Below are positions 20,884 through 32,288 of a stretch of 64,000 nucleotides of DNA, piece by piece; positions within the stretch are counted from its first letter, which is position 1, and every line of letters starts with the position of its first letter. The notes under the pieces are model-generated. The model ran no database searches, was not told the origin of the DNA, and was given only the letters and a program-made list of their open reading frames with translations. A program made the translations under genes and the position numbers. The DNA is from Hirsutella rhossiliensis (Eukaryota; Ascomycota; Sordariomycetes; Hypocreales; Ophiocordycipitaceae): positions 992,001 to 1,056,000 of the forward strand of contig NW_025408685.1 of assembly GCF_020360975.1 (NCBI RefSeq). The letters run 5' to 3'.

Positions 20884-23800
20884 GTCCTCCGCATCCTACA
20901 GCTGAATGCACACAAGAGTGATATGGTGCAGCAGAGTCTGATGAACGACGAAGACCTGAAGGATTTTGCCGCACTGGCTATATCTGAGCCACATGCGCGC
21001 AATATCGACGGAAAGGTGGTGACGAGTCCTATGGGACACCATAACTGGACAAAGATGATTCCGACGTGTGTTCGTGACGCCCTATGGCCGATCCGCAGCA
21101 TGCTCTGGATCCGAAGTGACCTTGAGGCGGAGCAAGTGCCTGTGCCGTCGGCCGATCTCACAGCAGCGGTACTCCGACTTGAGGGAAGGGAGGTGATGGT
21201 GGTGTCAGTGTATGTGCAAGGAAAGAACGACGAGGCGCTGACGAACGCGATGGAACTATTGCGCGACGTGATCGATCGCTTCCGCAATGGGACAGGGAGA
21301 CGCACCGATGTGGTTTTGGCGGGGGACTTCAACCGCCATGACCTCCTCTGGGGCGGAGATGAAGTGTCAGCGAGCAGACAAGGGGAGGGCGAACCCATCA
21401 TTGACCTGATGGACGACTTTGGTCTTAGCAGCCTTCTCGCGAGAGGACGAAAACGTGGCAGAGGTCGGACGAGGAGAGCACCATCGACTTGGTGTTGGCA
21501 TCGGCGGAACTGGCGGACGAGTTGACATCCTGCGTGATTCATCCAACAGAGCACGGATCAGACCATAGAGCGATCCAGACGACATTCGACATTCGAGTGC
21601 CGGAGCGTACCTTTCCGCAGCGCCTGATGCTCAAGAACGCGCCGTGGATCGCCATCGCAACCAGGGTCGAGGACGAGCTTCGGCCTCTTCCGTGGACTGT
21701 GGGGGTGCAGACGCAGGCGGATCAGCTCATGCGGGTGGTCACCAAGGCGCTTCGAGATCTGACCCCTCGAGCCCAGCCGCCGCCATACGCGAAGCGATGG
21801 TGGACAAAGGACCTGACGCGACTCCGTCGGACGTACACGTATTGGCGCAATCAAGCAAGGGCGCAGCGAAGAGCCGGTCAATCGCGGCCGGATCTGGAGC
21901 AGCGCGCCAAGGAGGCTGCGAAGGAGTACCACGACAATTTGCGGAGACAAAAGAAGGCCCATTGGGATGACTTCGTCATCGAAGGGAGCAACATCTGGAG
22001 GGCTGCCAAGTATCTGAAGCCTGGTACGGAGATGACGGATGACAAGGTGCCCCCGCTGAAGAGAGCCGACGGTTCGATCACCGAAAGCAAGGGCGAGCAA
22101 GCCGAGGAACTCCTGAGCACCTTCTTTCCGCCTCTGCCAACGAGGATCGAGCCGGAGGGTGAACGTCCGCAGAGAGAAGAAATAGCCATGCCAGACCTCA
22201 CCTTGCAAGAGATTGAGGAGAAGGTGATGGCGGCGAAGCCCTGGAAAGCGCCTGGTGAGGATGGCCTTCCTGCGATCGTGTGGAAGAAGCTCTGGCACGT
22301 GGTCAAGCACCGGGTGTGGACGCTCTTCAGCTCATCGCTCCGAGAGGGCGTGGTGCCTCATCAATGGCGAACGGCCAAGATCATTCCTCTGAGGAAACCA
22401 GATAAAGGAGACTACACCCTGGCCAAGGCGTGGCGACCGATTTCTCTCCTGTCGACGCTTGGCAAGATTCTGGAGGCAGTCGTCGCGGAACGTATCAGCT
22501 ATGCAGTCGAGGCTCAAGGGCTTTTGCCCGCGAACCACTTTGGTGCACGGAAGCGCAGGTCCGCAGATCAAGCACTCGTGCTTCTGCAGGAGCGGATCTA
22601 CAAGGCCTGGAGAACGGGCAGAGTGCTCAGCCTCATCAGCTTTGACGTCAAAGCGCATACAACGGAGTGTGCAAAGAGCGAATGCTCGAAAGGATGAAAG
22701 CCCGAGGCATCCCGAGTCGACTGGTCAATTGGATAGACGCATTCTGCTCGGGACGGACCGCGTCGGTGGTTGTCAACGGGCACACATCCGAGCAACAAAC
22801 CCTGCCGCAGGCCGGCCTACCCCAGGGATCTCCTCTGTCGCCAGTGGCTTTTCTTTTCTTCAACGCAGACCTGGTACAAAGACGGATCAGTACTAACGGT
22901 GGCTCCATCGCCTTCGTGGACGATTACTCTGCCTGGGTCACGGGGCCAACGGCAGAGTCAAACAGAGATGGTATCCAGTCGATTATCGATGATGCGCTTG
23001 ATTGGGAGAAGCGCAGCGGCGCCACATTTGAAGCAGAGAAGACATCCTTCATCCACTTCACACGCATCGCGGAGCGTGACAGCGACCTGCCTCTCATCAT
23101 CAGGAAACGATGTCAAGCCGAAGAGCAACGTGAAGCTGTTGGGAGTCATCATGGACAAAGCGCTTCGCTTCAAGGAACACATCGCCAGAGCGGCCGCCAA
23201 GGGGCTGGCCGCGGCCATGTGTTTGAAACGACTGAAGATGGCTTCGCCACGGATGGCGAGGCAACTGTTCGTCGCGACGGTGGCGCCAGCCATGGACTAT
23301 GCCTCAAACGTGTGGTCGCACGCGTGCGGGGTGAAAGAAGCGGCGTGGATTGGCAGGGCCCAGCGAATCGGAGCCCAGGCTGTCACGGGAGGCTTCCGCA
23401 CGGTGGCAACGGCAGTGGCCGAGGCCGAGGCCGGCGTGCAATCGTTCCGAGAACGGCATGCTCAAGCGGCAGCGAAATTCTGGATAAGGATGAGGACGCT
23501 CCGAAGACGCATCCTCTGACATCGTTGAGACTCAAACTGAACAGGAGGTATGCGTCGCCAATGCAGAAGCTCGCCTCGGCGATGGGAAGAATAGATACCA
23601 AGCGCCTGGAAGTCATCCACGAGTTCGCACTGGCGCCGTGGGACGAACGAGTGCAGGCAACGTACGAGGCAGACCGAGTGGAGGTGCTGAAGTCGGATGA
23701 CCCGGAGGACATCACTATTGCGACGTCCAGCTCGCAAAGGAAGGGCAAGGTCGGGTTGGGAGGCGTCGTTCGGGATGCTTCCCGCGACAGCGCAGACGAA

Positions 23801-24800
23801 GTGCTGGCCAGCTACTCCGTCACTCTCGGCTCCAGTGATGAGCAGAATGCCTACACAGCAGGACTCAAGGCAATCGCCACGGCCCTGAGGTGTGTACCTC
23901 TCGGTCTTCATGACCGAGATCTCACGGTTGTGACGAGCAACCGCTCTGTCCTGCAAGTCATCGGGCGGCCACGGCAACAGTCTGGTCAGTGCACGATACG
24001 GGCGATATACGGATCTGTTGAGTATCTGGCGAAAAGAGGCTGCAGAGTCAGACTTCGTTGGGTGCCTGCAAAGAATGAGGAGTTCACTCTAGGGCCACTG
24101 GCCAAAATGCAAGCGAAAAGAGCGACGCGAGACGAGTGCATCGCCGAACCAGCAACGTTTCAAGCAAGATCAACGACGTTACGACTGCTGCTCAACGAAC
24201 ACGCTCGCGTTCGTCAGATCCCGGAAGGGGTTGGAAAGCACTCAAAGCGCATCGATAAGGCATTGCCGGGTGTGACGGCCTAGCACCGTCACACCCCCCT
24301 TGCATACATGACCCACATGTTGTTGGGCCAACGGCCCACACGTACGGAAGGCATATTTAGGGAGAGGACACCCAGTTGTATTGTTCGGTTCTCCTTTCTC
24401 TTCTTCAGAGCAGAATCTTCGTAATAGAGTCCACAGCCTTCTGGCTCAGTCCGTGACCGTCACACCGGGCAAGCACACCCGCAAGTTGTACGACGAGCTA
24501 ACAAGAAAGGAATCCGAAGTGTTGATACAACTTCGAACTGGCAAATCGCGGCTGAATAGCTACCTCTGCAAAATCGGGGCGGTGGAATCGGATGAGTGCA
24601 CTTGTGGGCAGTCTGCAGAAACAGTGGAGCATTTCCTCTTTCGATGCAGAAGATGGACGGTACAACGAGAGACCATGCTGCGATATGCGCGCGGAAAGGG
24701 GAGACTTGTCTTTCTTCCTAGGAGGCAAGGCAGAGTCAGACGACGACAAGTGGCAACCTGATATTGGGGCTGTGCGTGCGACGATACAGTTCGCATTGGC
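20884..24800 (+). CDS. LINE ORF2: AP-endonuclease / reverse transcriptase / degenerate RNase H
   Basis: Replication protein of the element. The endonuclease domain includes AGDFNRHDLLWGG and HGSDHRAI. The RT shows KAPGEDGLPA, WRPISLLSTLGKILE, SFDVK and the active-site FVDD box at about 22914-22925. An RNase H-like region follows (23690-24150), but its expected catalytic Asp positions read ATSSS and TSNRS. The C-terminus carries CTCGQ...HFLFRC, the zinc-finger motif typical of fungal Tad1-type elements, at 24600-24655 beyond the inserted LTR. Frame changes occur near 21490, 22650, 23110 and 23510. As it stands the copy is non-functional. Confidence 0.88.
24271..24464 (-). mobile_element. Solo LTR of the chromodomain Gypsy family, inserted in LINE ORF2
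   Basis: 194 bp, TGTGACGG...CCGTCACA, flanked by the 5-bp duplication CCGGG (24266-24270 and 24465-24469). By eye it is identical to the 5' LTR of the Gypsy element at 41858-49343. It splits the LINE ORF2 between the RNase H-like region and the terminal zinc finger, so it postdates the LINE insertion. Confidence 0.95.
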
Positions 24801-25261
24801 GACAAAACGCTTCAGTATGGACCGTTAACGGGCCATGTACTGATCAAGAACAACCATACTAACACAACAGCCTTCAACTTGGCAGACCGCGCTTCAGTCG
24901 CTGAAGGTAGGACGCTGAACACTTGGAGAAACTGACCTTCAAGCAGGCCTGTCATGTCACAGCGAACGAGGCTGGAAACAGATGGAAAGAAGCGTTGGGC
25001 TTTGGGTGAGAAGAAACCATGTATAGTAGGTACGTAGCTTAGCGTAGTGGCTCTATGGGGGAACCCCCCGGGCGCAATACAACCAAAAAAAAATGTGTTT
25101 TGAGACAGTCTGGCCTACAGTCGCCCGTAGTTCGGATCCGCTTTGTGCGAAAATCCTCTCCGTATCCACCTCGAGTGCAGACCACCCATTTGACGCGTGG
25201 CATGGTCGAAGCAAGCGCAAGTAACATGAGCAAACGTGCCTTGTTAAATAAACCATTCAAC

Positions 25262-25705
25262 TTATACCAGTCCAAGAATCACGCTTCCCAACCCTGGCAG
25301 CAACATCCGCAAGGGAAGAAGCATAAGGCGGCAAATCAGCCACACATAACTGTGTTTCCATAACTGCCAAATCCAAACCAGCCCCACTACTGCGATAAGG
25401 GCACGACCGGCCATGAGGTAGACTATAGGGACGGATATTGAAAGATTTGCCAAATAATGTCCCACCTTCCATATACTCTTCCTGTTGAAGAGGAAGGCTG
25501 TTCGAGATAGCAACGTTGGCAAGTCTAGGAGTAAAAGCCACATGATAATCCTTGAGACGGTGGCATAGCTGGATGAGCCAACTGTCTTTTCCTCGAACAT
25601 GACCCCGTCAAAGCGAGACACCAAAGGCTCGTGGCCAATGCTAACTGGGGTATCTCCTTGTTTTAGTGTCTCGATGGACTTTTTAGAGGAAGTGCGTTCG
25701 GGCAT
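25262..25705 (-). CDS. Small multi-pass membrane protein, unknown
   Basis: A 147-aa frame from ATG 25705 with a hydrophilic N-terminus of about 50 residues. Three hydrophobic stretches follow (IIMWLLLLDLPTLLS; VPIVYLMAGRALIAVVGLVW; a last one rich in Leu, Pro and Met). No motif recognised. It is divergent from the basic/coiled-coil gene at 25903 with a compact shared upstream region. In the arms the related coiled-coil gene also neighbours a membrane protein (FRE), but I see no sequence similarity between the two membrane proteins. Confidence 0.5.
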   Translation of the reverse strand: MPERTSSKKSIETLKQGDTPVSIGHEPLVSRFDGVMFEEKTVGSSSYATVSRIIMWLLLLDLPTLLSRTAFLFNRKSIWKVGHYLANLSISVPIVYLMAGRALIAVVGLVWIWQLWKHSYVWLICRLMLLPLRMLLPGLGSVILGLV

Positions 25706-25902
25706 CTTGGTTGAGAGGCTTCAAACTTCTTGGAAAGAATTAGGAACGGATGGATTTAAATATGCTGGGCACGTCGGCTGTACAAAAAGCATAATTCAGC
25801 GTGGCCAGAGATGGAGTGCGGGCGATTTCTGCTCCTCTGGAAAGGGTTAAAAGAAGCCAAGGGACTCTTCAAAACCGGCTTGATCATCGAACACCAGTAC
25901 GT

Positions 25903-26628
25903 ATGTGCAACATGACCGTACAATGCAAACCATCAGCAGTCGAACAGTCGAGCTCCACACGCAAGCGCAGGCGACGTCAGGCCCAGAGCAAATGCCGCGA
26001 AGCACTCGCGACACATATCTGTGCGTCTGCAGTGTCCGGTGATTTCATCCATACTTACAAGGACAAATCAGGGAACAACACAGGCCTTAATATTCCCCCG
26101 GGTAAGGTCCGACTAGTGCCTTCTAAAAACGATTCTTATTCTTGGACGTTTCATTCTGAGATAGCGTTTCTCTTTGCGAAGAATCTCAGTCGACACTCTA
26201 TATCCGCTTGTCGTCAAATTGAAGAATTAGTTGGGCACAGATTCGAGGCTGTGCTTAGAACGCCATACATATCAGAGTTAGCGCCTCTGAATCCTTCTGA
26301 TGATTCCTTACAGAGAGGAACAGAAGACGCTACGGTGTGCATGACGACATTTAAAGGGTCCCTGTTACTCAAGGATGACATACAAGCGGCTGCACCACTC
26401 GATGTGGACACTGAATTGGTCCGACTCAGAGATGAAGTGAGCGTTCTTGGCAATGAGCTTGCCGCTGTTTCCGGTCGCAATAAACAGCTAGAGGATCTTT
26501 TAGAGGACTCGTCTCGCAGGATTAGGACCGAAAAGGCCTCCCAGTTCAAGTACTCGCTTACTTTTGCTCATATTTCTCAACTCATAGAAGAGCTTCGGCA
26601 GACTAGCAGCGAAAGCTACGTGACATAA
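25903..26628 (+). CDS. Basic-region / coiled-coil protein, family member 2
   Basis: Paralogue of the gene duplicated in the arms. ATG 25903 precedes a strongly basic segment (STRKRRRRQAQSKCREALA), then an intron at 26021-26071 (GTGCGT...AATCAG). The conserved core is VRLVPSKNDSYSW and HSISACRQIEELVGHRFEA, and the C-terminus is a coiled coil (VDTELVRLRDEVSVLGNELA). The intron position and phase match the arm paralogue. The N-terminal layout resembles a bZIP basic region without a canonical leucine zipper directly attached. This copy has no frame break after splicing, so it is probably the functional member. Target unknown. Confidence 0.72.
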   Translation: MCNMTVQCKPSAVEQSSSTRKRRRRQAQSKCREALATHICASAVSGDFIHTYKDKSGNNTGLNIPPGKVRLVPSKNDSYSWTFHSEIAFLFAKNLSRHSISACRQIEELVGHRFEAVLRTPYISELAPLNPSDDSLQRGTEDATVCMTTFKGSLLLKDDIQAAAPLDVDTELVRLRDEVSVLGNELAAVSGRNKQLEDLLEDSSRRIRTEKASQFKYSLTFAHISQLIEELRQTSSESYVT

Positions 26629-26754
26629 TTCTTCCGATAATTAAAGAACATTGGAGACATTCTTACAAATTGCCTCGCATCCACCAATGGTGAGATAGCC
26701 AACATATTTGCCTGCTTCCCGATTTGAGACTGCCGCAATACTATAGCGTACTTC

Positions 26755-27173
26755 TTTCACGAAAGGAGAGCATGCAAGTGGGCATTGATTGTTTTAATAA
26801 TAGGTGTGTTCTGTTGTATTCCGTTGTGTCTGTCCTCTTGCAATGCCCTCTTCTAGGCTCTCTATTTATATCCCTTGGTTCCCTATTGATATCCCCTTTT
26901 CAGTTGTATAGGCACAATATCTAGGGGGCTGGGATCCTTTCCCCAGCCCCCCCTTTGCATACTGACTTTCCCTAGTCGCTGAGGGCTCTTTCAGCTTCCC
27001 CCGTATATGCAGTCTCTCTACAGCCTATGTGGCTGCCTAATGCGGTCTCCTAATAGCCTTCTGCAGCCTCAGAACTCTCTGCAGGCTGCCTTTCGATCTA
27101 GCCTGTCGGGGCCCTTAGCTGTATATCCCTTATGGTCACCTCGAGCTCAAGATCTCAGACGTGCTTCGCGACA
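26755..27173 (-). mobile_element. Solo LTR-like element, family A (diverged copy)
   Basis: Matches the 419-bp family-A element over its length, from TTTCACGAAAGG at the left to CTTCGCGACA at the right, in reverse orientation. The left end has a small indel and I cannot find an exact 5-bp duplication, so the boundaries are approximate. Older than the other copies by its divergence. Confidence 0.75.
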
Positions 27174-27620
27174 CGTGGTGCGCCGAATTCCCGAGCAACC
27201 GTGGCCACCTTAGCACCAGAAAAATGTTCAATATATCGAAGAGCTTCTTGAATACGGGCTTCCATTTCGGCAAGTCAAAAGAATGTGACCTGGTTGAAGT
27301 GCAGGGGGTTGAAGTTGGACGGAGAAAAATTTGGCTATTGCGGTATACTGGCTAATGCGGTGTCCAGCACCAGCTTATGCAATGCAATGCAATTTATTCC
27401 GCCCGGAGGGACCAACCCTAGAGGGCCGCGACACTAAGCTATTTACATATCCTCCACTTTCGACTGCAACACCCAGAAGCCCCACATTTTGCTCCTATCC
27501 GTACATTTCAGCCTCCAATTTCGCCGTTGACAGGCCTGCTTGAAGGCCCATTTCTCCAAGTGTTCAGCATCCTATTCTCAGCAGCGGAAGCCCGGTCTGT
27601 CAATGAGAGGCTGTATGGTG
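27174..27620. repeat. TE debris, including an 85-bp dispersed repeat (27380-27465)
   Basis: No gene is supported. The segment around GCAATGCAATTTATTCCGCC...CCTCCACTTTCG recurs inverted at about 36960-37045, with roughly 90% identity by eye. It looks like the terminal or untranslated part of another transposon family rather than a coding sequence. Confidence 0.6.
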
Positions 27621-28060
27621 CTAGTACTGTGCACTCTGGTTTGCTAGTACTGTCATCTGTTGTTGCTTGGATATGATCTCGTTTTGCGCATCTATCGCTC
27701 GGCTGAGCTTTTGCGTTTCTTGACGTGACTCGCTCAAGAGTTCGAGAACTTTCTGGAGCATGGCTCGGCCTTCGTTCGCGCCACTGCTGCTGCTGGCAAC
27801 TTTGCGCCGCTCAGTCGCGTCACTGATGGCGACATCGTCCGAGGCAATGCGCGTTGCAAGCCTAGTTGCGCGTGTTGTCTTCTCCGCCAGATCGTCGGGC
27901 TGTCGCGCGGCTTCTCGAATTTTGGTGCTTGGCCTCACGACGCGTGTCGATCTTTTCGCGGGTGTCGACGCAGGCGACGCGCTTCGCCCCACCATGATCA
28001 CGGCCTCAGCCGGCGTCTCCATGATGAGGCCCTCAATGCCTAGCTGACCGTTTTCTTGGT
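27621..28060 (-). pseudogene. Fragment of LINE ORF1 (Tad1-like relic)
   Basis: The minus-strand frame shows a Thr/Arg-rich region followed by AMLQKVLELLSESRQETQKL. This resembles the ORF1 coiled-coil of the full LINE at 19.4 kb (MMQRVLEMLAKMGSEMVELK). No downstream zinc knuckles or RT are present, so it is a truncated remnant or an inserted piece of a sister family. Its upstream frame runs into the minisatellite. Confidence 0.6.
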
Positions 28061-28179
28061 ATTTGCAAAGGTGATCTTGGGTACCATTGAAGCCTCGGTT
28101 CTCTGCGTGTGTGTCGTCAATTCTCTTATGGAGCTGGTGTAGAAACGAACGCGAAATAAGTGGAGCGTGGCACGGGTAC

Positions 28180-28359
28180 ACGGTCTTAGCACACACATGG
28201 CTGCAGCACATACCGTTCCAAGAAACAAATGATCGCAGCACACACACAGACCCAGGACAGAGATAACACTAGGACACACATGGTCCCAGGACACATACGG
28301 TCCCAGGACGAATATGGCTTCAGCACACACGGTCCTGGGACCGATATGACCGCAACACA
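28180..28359. repeat. Left part of 17-bp minisatellite (degenerate)
   Basis: Degenerate units related to GGTCCCAGGACACATAC. The final 8 bp, GCAACACA, form the left target duplication of the hAT element; the array resumes after that element at 31252. Confidence 0.75.
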
Positions 28360-31243
28360 CAGGGTGGCAAACCACTCAATCCCAGCAACGGTTGCTCAAT
28401 ATAGTTGAGCAACCGTCAACTCAATCAACTCAATCGAGTGTCTGCTGAATAAGCTTGTCAATTCAATTCATGCTCCCGTTGATTGATGGATTGATGAGAT
28501 TGCCGTTGACGGTCAGGGATCCTGTAGGGTAGGTGGCCAAGGCGAAATGTAGGTACGGATTGGGTATATAGCTACCACTAACCTTACAGGTTACTCAGGC
28601 CCGTTGTAGGTAAGCCTGCTCTCTCTCTTCGGGAACAGGGCCCCTGTTCCGTTGGAAGAGTCGACGCGCTGCGCGCATCGACGCGCTTCACAACAAAGTT
28701 CAATCTCTCGCCTCAGTTCCACTTACACTTCTCGATTCTTCCACAACGCCTTGGCTGATCTAAACATTCCTATATGCAATGAGCGAATCTCCTGAGCCTT
28801 CTTCTACTCCCTTGCCGCCATCAGGCGATTCAGGCGACTCAGGCCCCGTTCCCCATCTCGAGTGGGATGCCTTCCCTGGCATCACTTCCGCGGCTATACC
28901 AAGTCTCAACGCGCCGGCAAGCTCAAATCGTGGATCTGGAGCTTTGGGTTCGACATTGAACATCAAGCTAACGTAGATAATCGCCTCTGGGTCTGTGAGC
29001 GGTGTTTACCGAAGAAATCGCCGAAGGGACCCGTGAGCTTCGCGGCAAAGGGGACCCTAAACATTGAGCGCCATCTACATGATGCTCACAATGTTATTGA
29101 CCCATCAGGTAGACGGTTACCGAAGGGTTCTACAACCAACAAGCGTTCTATTGCCCAATTCTTCAACCTCGATGCCAATGACCAGAAGGAGCAAGCATTC
29201 ATTAACAAGCTAAAAAACCAATTCGATAAAGATGTCTTCCAATCTCTCTTGCTTGCTTGGATCACCGAGTCGAATGTTGCCTTCCGCGCAGTTGAAGCCC
29301 TCGATTCCGGCGTCTTCTCGAATACCTCAATCCCTCGATCGCCCTGACTCAAGCCCACATGACACACTCGACTATTCGAACGAAGCTTTTCCAAGAATAC
29401 CACCAGTACAAGCATATTGTGATAAAGGAACTGAGGGAGCGCCCCGGGCAGATACACCTTGCGTTTGACGGCTGGAGATCGCCCAATCGCTATGCGCTTA
29501 ATGGGATTGCTGCGTTCTATCTCTCTAAAAGCGGCCACAGAAGATCATCCTTGGGCTCCTGAACTCCGAGAGTCTCATACTGGCGAGAATATAGCGTCGC
29601 AGGTGGCGGAAGTGATCGAATCATTCGAGATTCAAGACAAGATCGGGTATTTCACGCTTGACAATGCGAAGAATAACGATACGGCGGTAGCAGCACTGGG
29701 ACACGTTTTTAATTTTGAAGGGAAGCAGAGACGGGTCCGCTGCTTTGGGCATATCATCAATCTCGTGGCCAAAGCGCTGCTCTTTGGCAAAGATAATGAA
29801 GTCTTCAAATCAGAAGAGCGACTCGACCTGGACCTTGCTCGACATGATCTCTGGCGGAAGAGGGGGCCTATTGGCAAGCTCCACAACCTTGTCCACTGGA
29901 TTCATCAATCGGATAGGTTAACGTACATGCTTCGGGATCTACAACGCAAGAGGGACAGTACGAAGAAACCAGTTGACGTTCTAACGGATAACATGACACG
30001 ATGGTTGTCCCATTATAAGATGATGGATCGAGCCCTTCTACTGCACGACTTTCTTGACGACCTCGTCGCATTGGAACAGTTCGAATATACCCGAAGCAGG
30101 TCAAAGAAGAAAGACATGCCTGCATGCCTCCGAGATTCTGACCTGCTGACCGGTAACGACTGGACAGTGATCAGCCACTTTCGGAATATTCTTAAGCACT
30201 TCGAAAATGCCATCAAGGCCCTCGAGGAGATGCCCAGATTCGGGTGCGTAAGGGCGGCAACCTCGTGGCATACGGAACAGCATGGGATATTATCCAAGCA
30301 TTCGAATATCTCCTTGAACGATTGGAAGAGGCAAAGGAATTCGCCAAGGATGTGCCTGATTCCGAGCATTTCGCGATAAACGTCGAATTGGGGTGGAAGA
30401 AGTTGGAGAAATACTATATCAAGTTGGTTGAGTGCCCGGTATATTATGCTGCAGTCGCTCTCCATCCCGCCTTGCGACTGCAATGGTTTGAGGAGGCTTG
30501 GGCTTATCGACCTGAATGGGTCCTTGAGGCACGACGGATTGTTCGGGGCATCTGGGAACGCGACTATAAGTCATTAATTCTCAGCGATGACGAGGCTATT
30601 CCGATGGTTAAACGTCGAAAGGTTGACGACTTGAACGAGTTCCAACAGTTCCGACTGAGGCACCGGCTACAAGCTGGTCAGACGGCCACAACCCGTCGTG
30701 GGCCACCTACTGCCGATGAATTCGATCGCTGGACTGTTGATATCGGCGCAGATGACGGAGACATCACGGATCCGTTCCAATACTGGCAACTCAAAGAGTC
30801 AACGTATCCCAGACTTGCTCGAATGGCCTTTGATATGCTATCTATACCGCCAATGTCAGCAGAGTGCGAGAGGGCGTTCTCATTTGCTGGGCTAATGGTC
30901 ACACGACTACGCAGCCGGCTTCAGGCTAACACGATCAATGCAGGCCAGGCAATTCGGTCTTGGCTGAAGGCAGGGCTAATACCCGACTACCAGGGATTAT
31001 TGATGCTTCAGTCGATGACGATGTCTTCCCGAAGAGGTGCCCCACGAAGGACGAGAAGTTGATGGTGTTGAGGACCTTAAGTAGCTTACTAATAGGTAGG
31101 GTAGGGCATCAACTCCATCAATCAACGCAATCAATTCAACGAGGGCTTGGATTGCTCAACTCAACGAGAGGTTCGCTGATGTAAGCCGTCAATCTACTCA
31201 ATTTGACTCTTTGGTTGAGTTGATTGAGTGGTTTGCCACCCTG
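28360..31243 (+). mobile_element. hAT DNA transposon, complete ends
   Basis: A 2884-bp element with perfect 21-bp terminal inverted repeats beginning CAGGGTGGCAAACCACTCA, flanked by the 8-bp duplication GCAACACA (28352-28359 and 31244-31251), the hAT hallmark. It is inserted in the minisatellite, which continues on both sides. It carries one frame-broken transposase gene. Confidence 0.96.
28779..31061 (+). CDS. hAT-family transposase, frame-broken
   Basis: Cut-and-paste transposase. The N-terminal BED-type zinc finger (WVCERC ... HLHDAH) lies near 28990-29080. The RNase H-like core includes HLAFDGWRSPN and YFTLDNAKNNDT, then RCFGHIINLVAKALL. The C-terminal dimerisation domain is well preserved (LSIPPMSAECERAFSFAG, 30837-30890). 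Frame changes near 28890, 29345, 29550 and 30240 separate otherwise well-conserved blocks. Good domain conservation with single-base breaks suggests a young copy or sequencing error. It ends 182 bp before the right terminal repeat. Confidence 0.9.
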
Positions 31244-31251
31244 GCAACACA

Positions 31252-32288
31252 CATATGGTCCCAGGACACACGCATGGTTCCAGGACACACGCATGGTTCC
31301 AGGACTGTCCTAGGACACATATGTGACATGTCCCCTGGACACATACGATCCCAGGACGAAAATGGATCCCAGGACACATATGGTCCCAGGACAGATACGG
31401 TCCCAGGACACTTACGATCCCAGGACACACACGATCCCAGGACACACATGATCACAGAACGAAAATGGATCCCAGGACATGTATGGTCCCAGGAAACATG
31501 CCGTCCCGGGACACACACAGCCCCAGGACACATATGACCCCAGGGCACATGCCGTCCCGGGACATACACGGTCCTAGGACACATATGATCCCAGGGCACA
31601 TGCCGTCCCGGGACATACACGGTCCTAGGACACATATGATCCCAGGACGAAAATGGATCCCAGGACACAGATGGTCCCAGGACACGGATGGTCCCAGGAC
31701 AGATACGGTCCCAGGACACACACGGTCCCAGGACACATATGATCCCAGGACGAAAATGGATCCCAGGACACAGATGGTCCCAGGACACGGATGGTCCCAG
31801 GACAGATACGGTCCCAGGACACACACGGTCCCAGGACACATATGATCCCAGGACACATACGGTCCCAGGACACAGATGGTCCCAGGACAGATACGGTCCC
31901 AGGACACACACGGTCCCAGGATACAGACGGTCCCAGGACAAATACGGTCCCAGGACACACATGGCCCCAGGACACATATGATCCCAGGGCACATACGGTC
32001 CCGGGACATACACGGTCCCAGGACACATACGATCCCAGGACACATACGGTCCCAGGACACACATGGCCCCAGGACACATATGATCCCAGGACGAAAATGG
32101 ATCCCAGGACACAGATGGTCCCAGGACACAGATGGTTCCAGGACAGATACGGCCCCAGGACACGTACGATCCCAGGACACGTATGGTCCCAGGACACATG
32201 CGGTCCCGGAACACACACGGTCCAAGGACACATATGATCCCAGGACGAAAATGAATCCCAGGACACATATGGTCCCAGGACAAATACG
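31252..32288. repeat. 17-bp minisatellite, about 60 units, with higher-order structure
   Basis: Tandem units of the form GGTCCCAGGACACATAC with variants (GATCCCAGGACGAAAAT, GCCCCAGGACACATA, CCGTCCCGGGACATAC). A 102-bp higher-order block of six units repeats at 31637 and 31739; 51-bp three-unit blocks repeat near 31550-31640. Because 17 is not a multiple of 3 and the unit lacks stops, long frames stay open on both strands. They are not genes. Confidence 0.96.

Larger units (their letters stand above)
19379..25089 (+). mobile_element. Full-length Tad1-like LINE (non-LTR retrotransposon)
   Basis: The element starts directly after AAAATGTGTTTTG (19366-19378), ends in an A tract, and is followed by the same 13 bp (25090-25102). 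This is the target-site duplication expected from target-primed reverse transcription. It encodes a gag-like ORF1 with CCHC knuckles, then an endonuclease-RT-RNase H ORF2. A 194-bp solo Gypsy LTR interrupts ORF2 near its 3' end. Excluding that insertion it is about 5.5 kb. The 5' end looks complete because untranslated sequence precedes ORF1. Confidence 0.93.

Noticed and set aside
21558..22310. 250-codon minus-strand ORF inside the LINE
   Set aside because: Antisense shadow of the reverse-transcriptase frame in GC-rich sequence.
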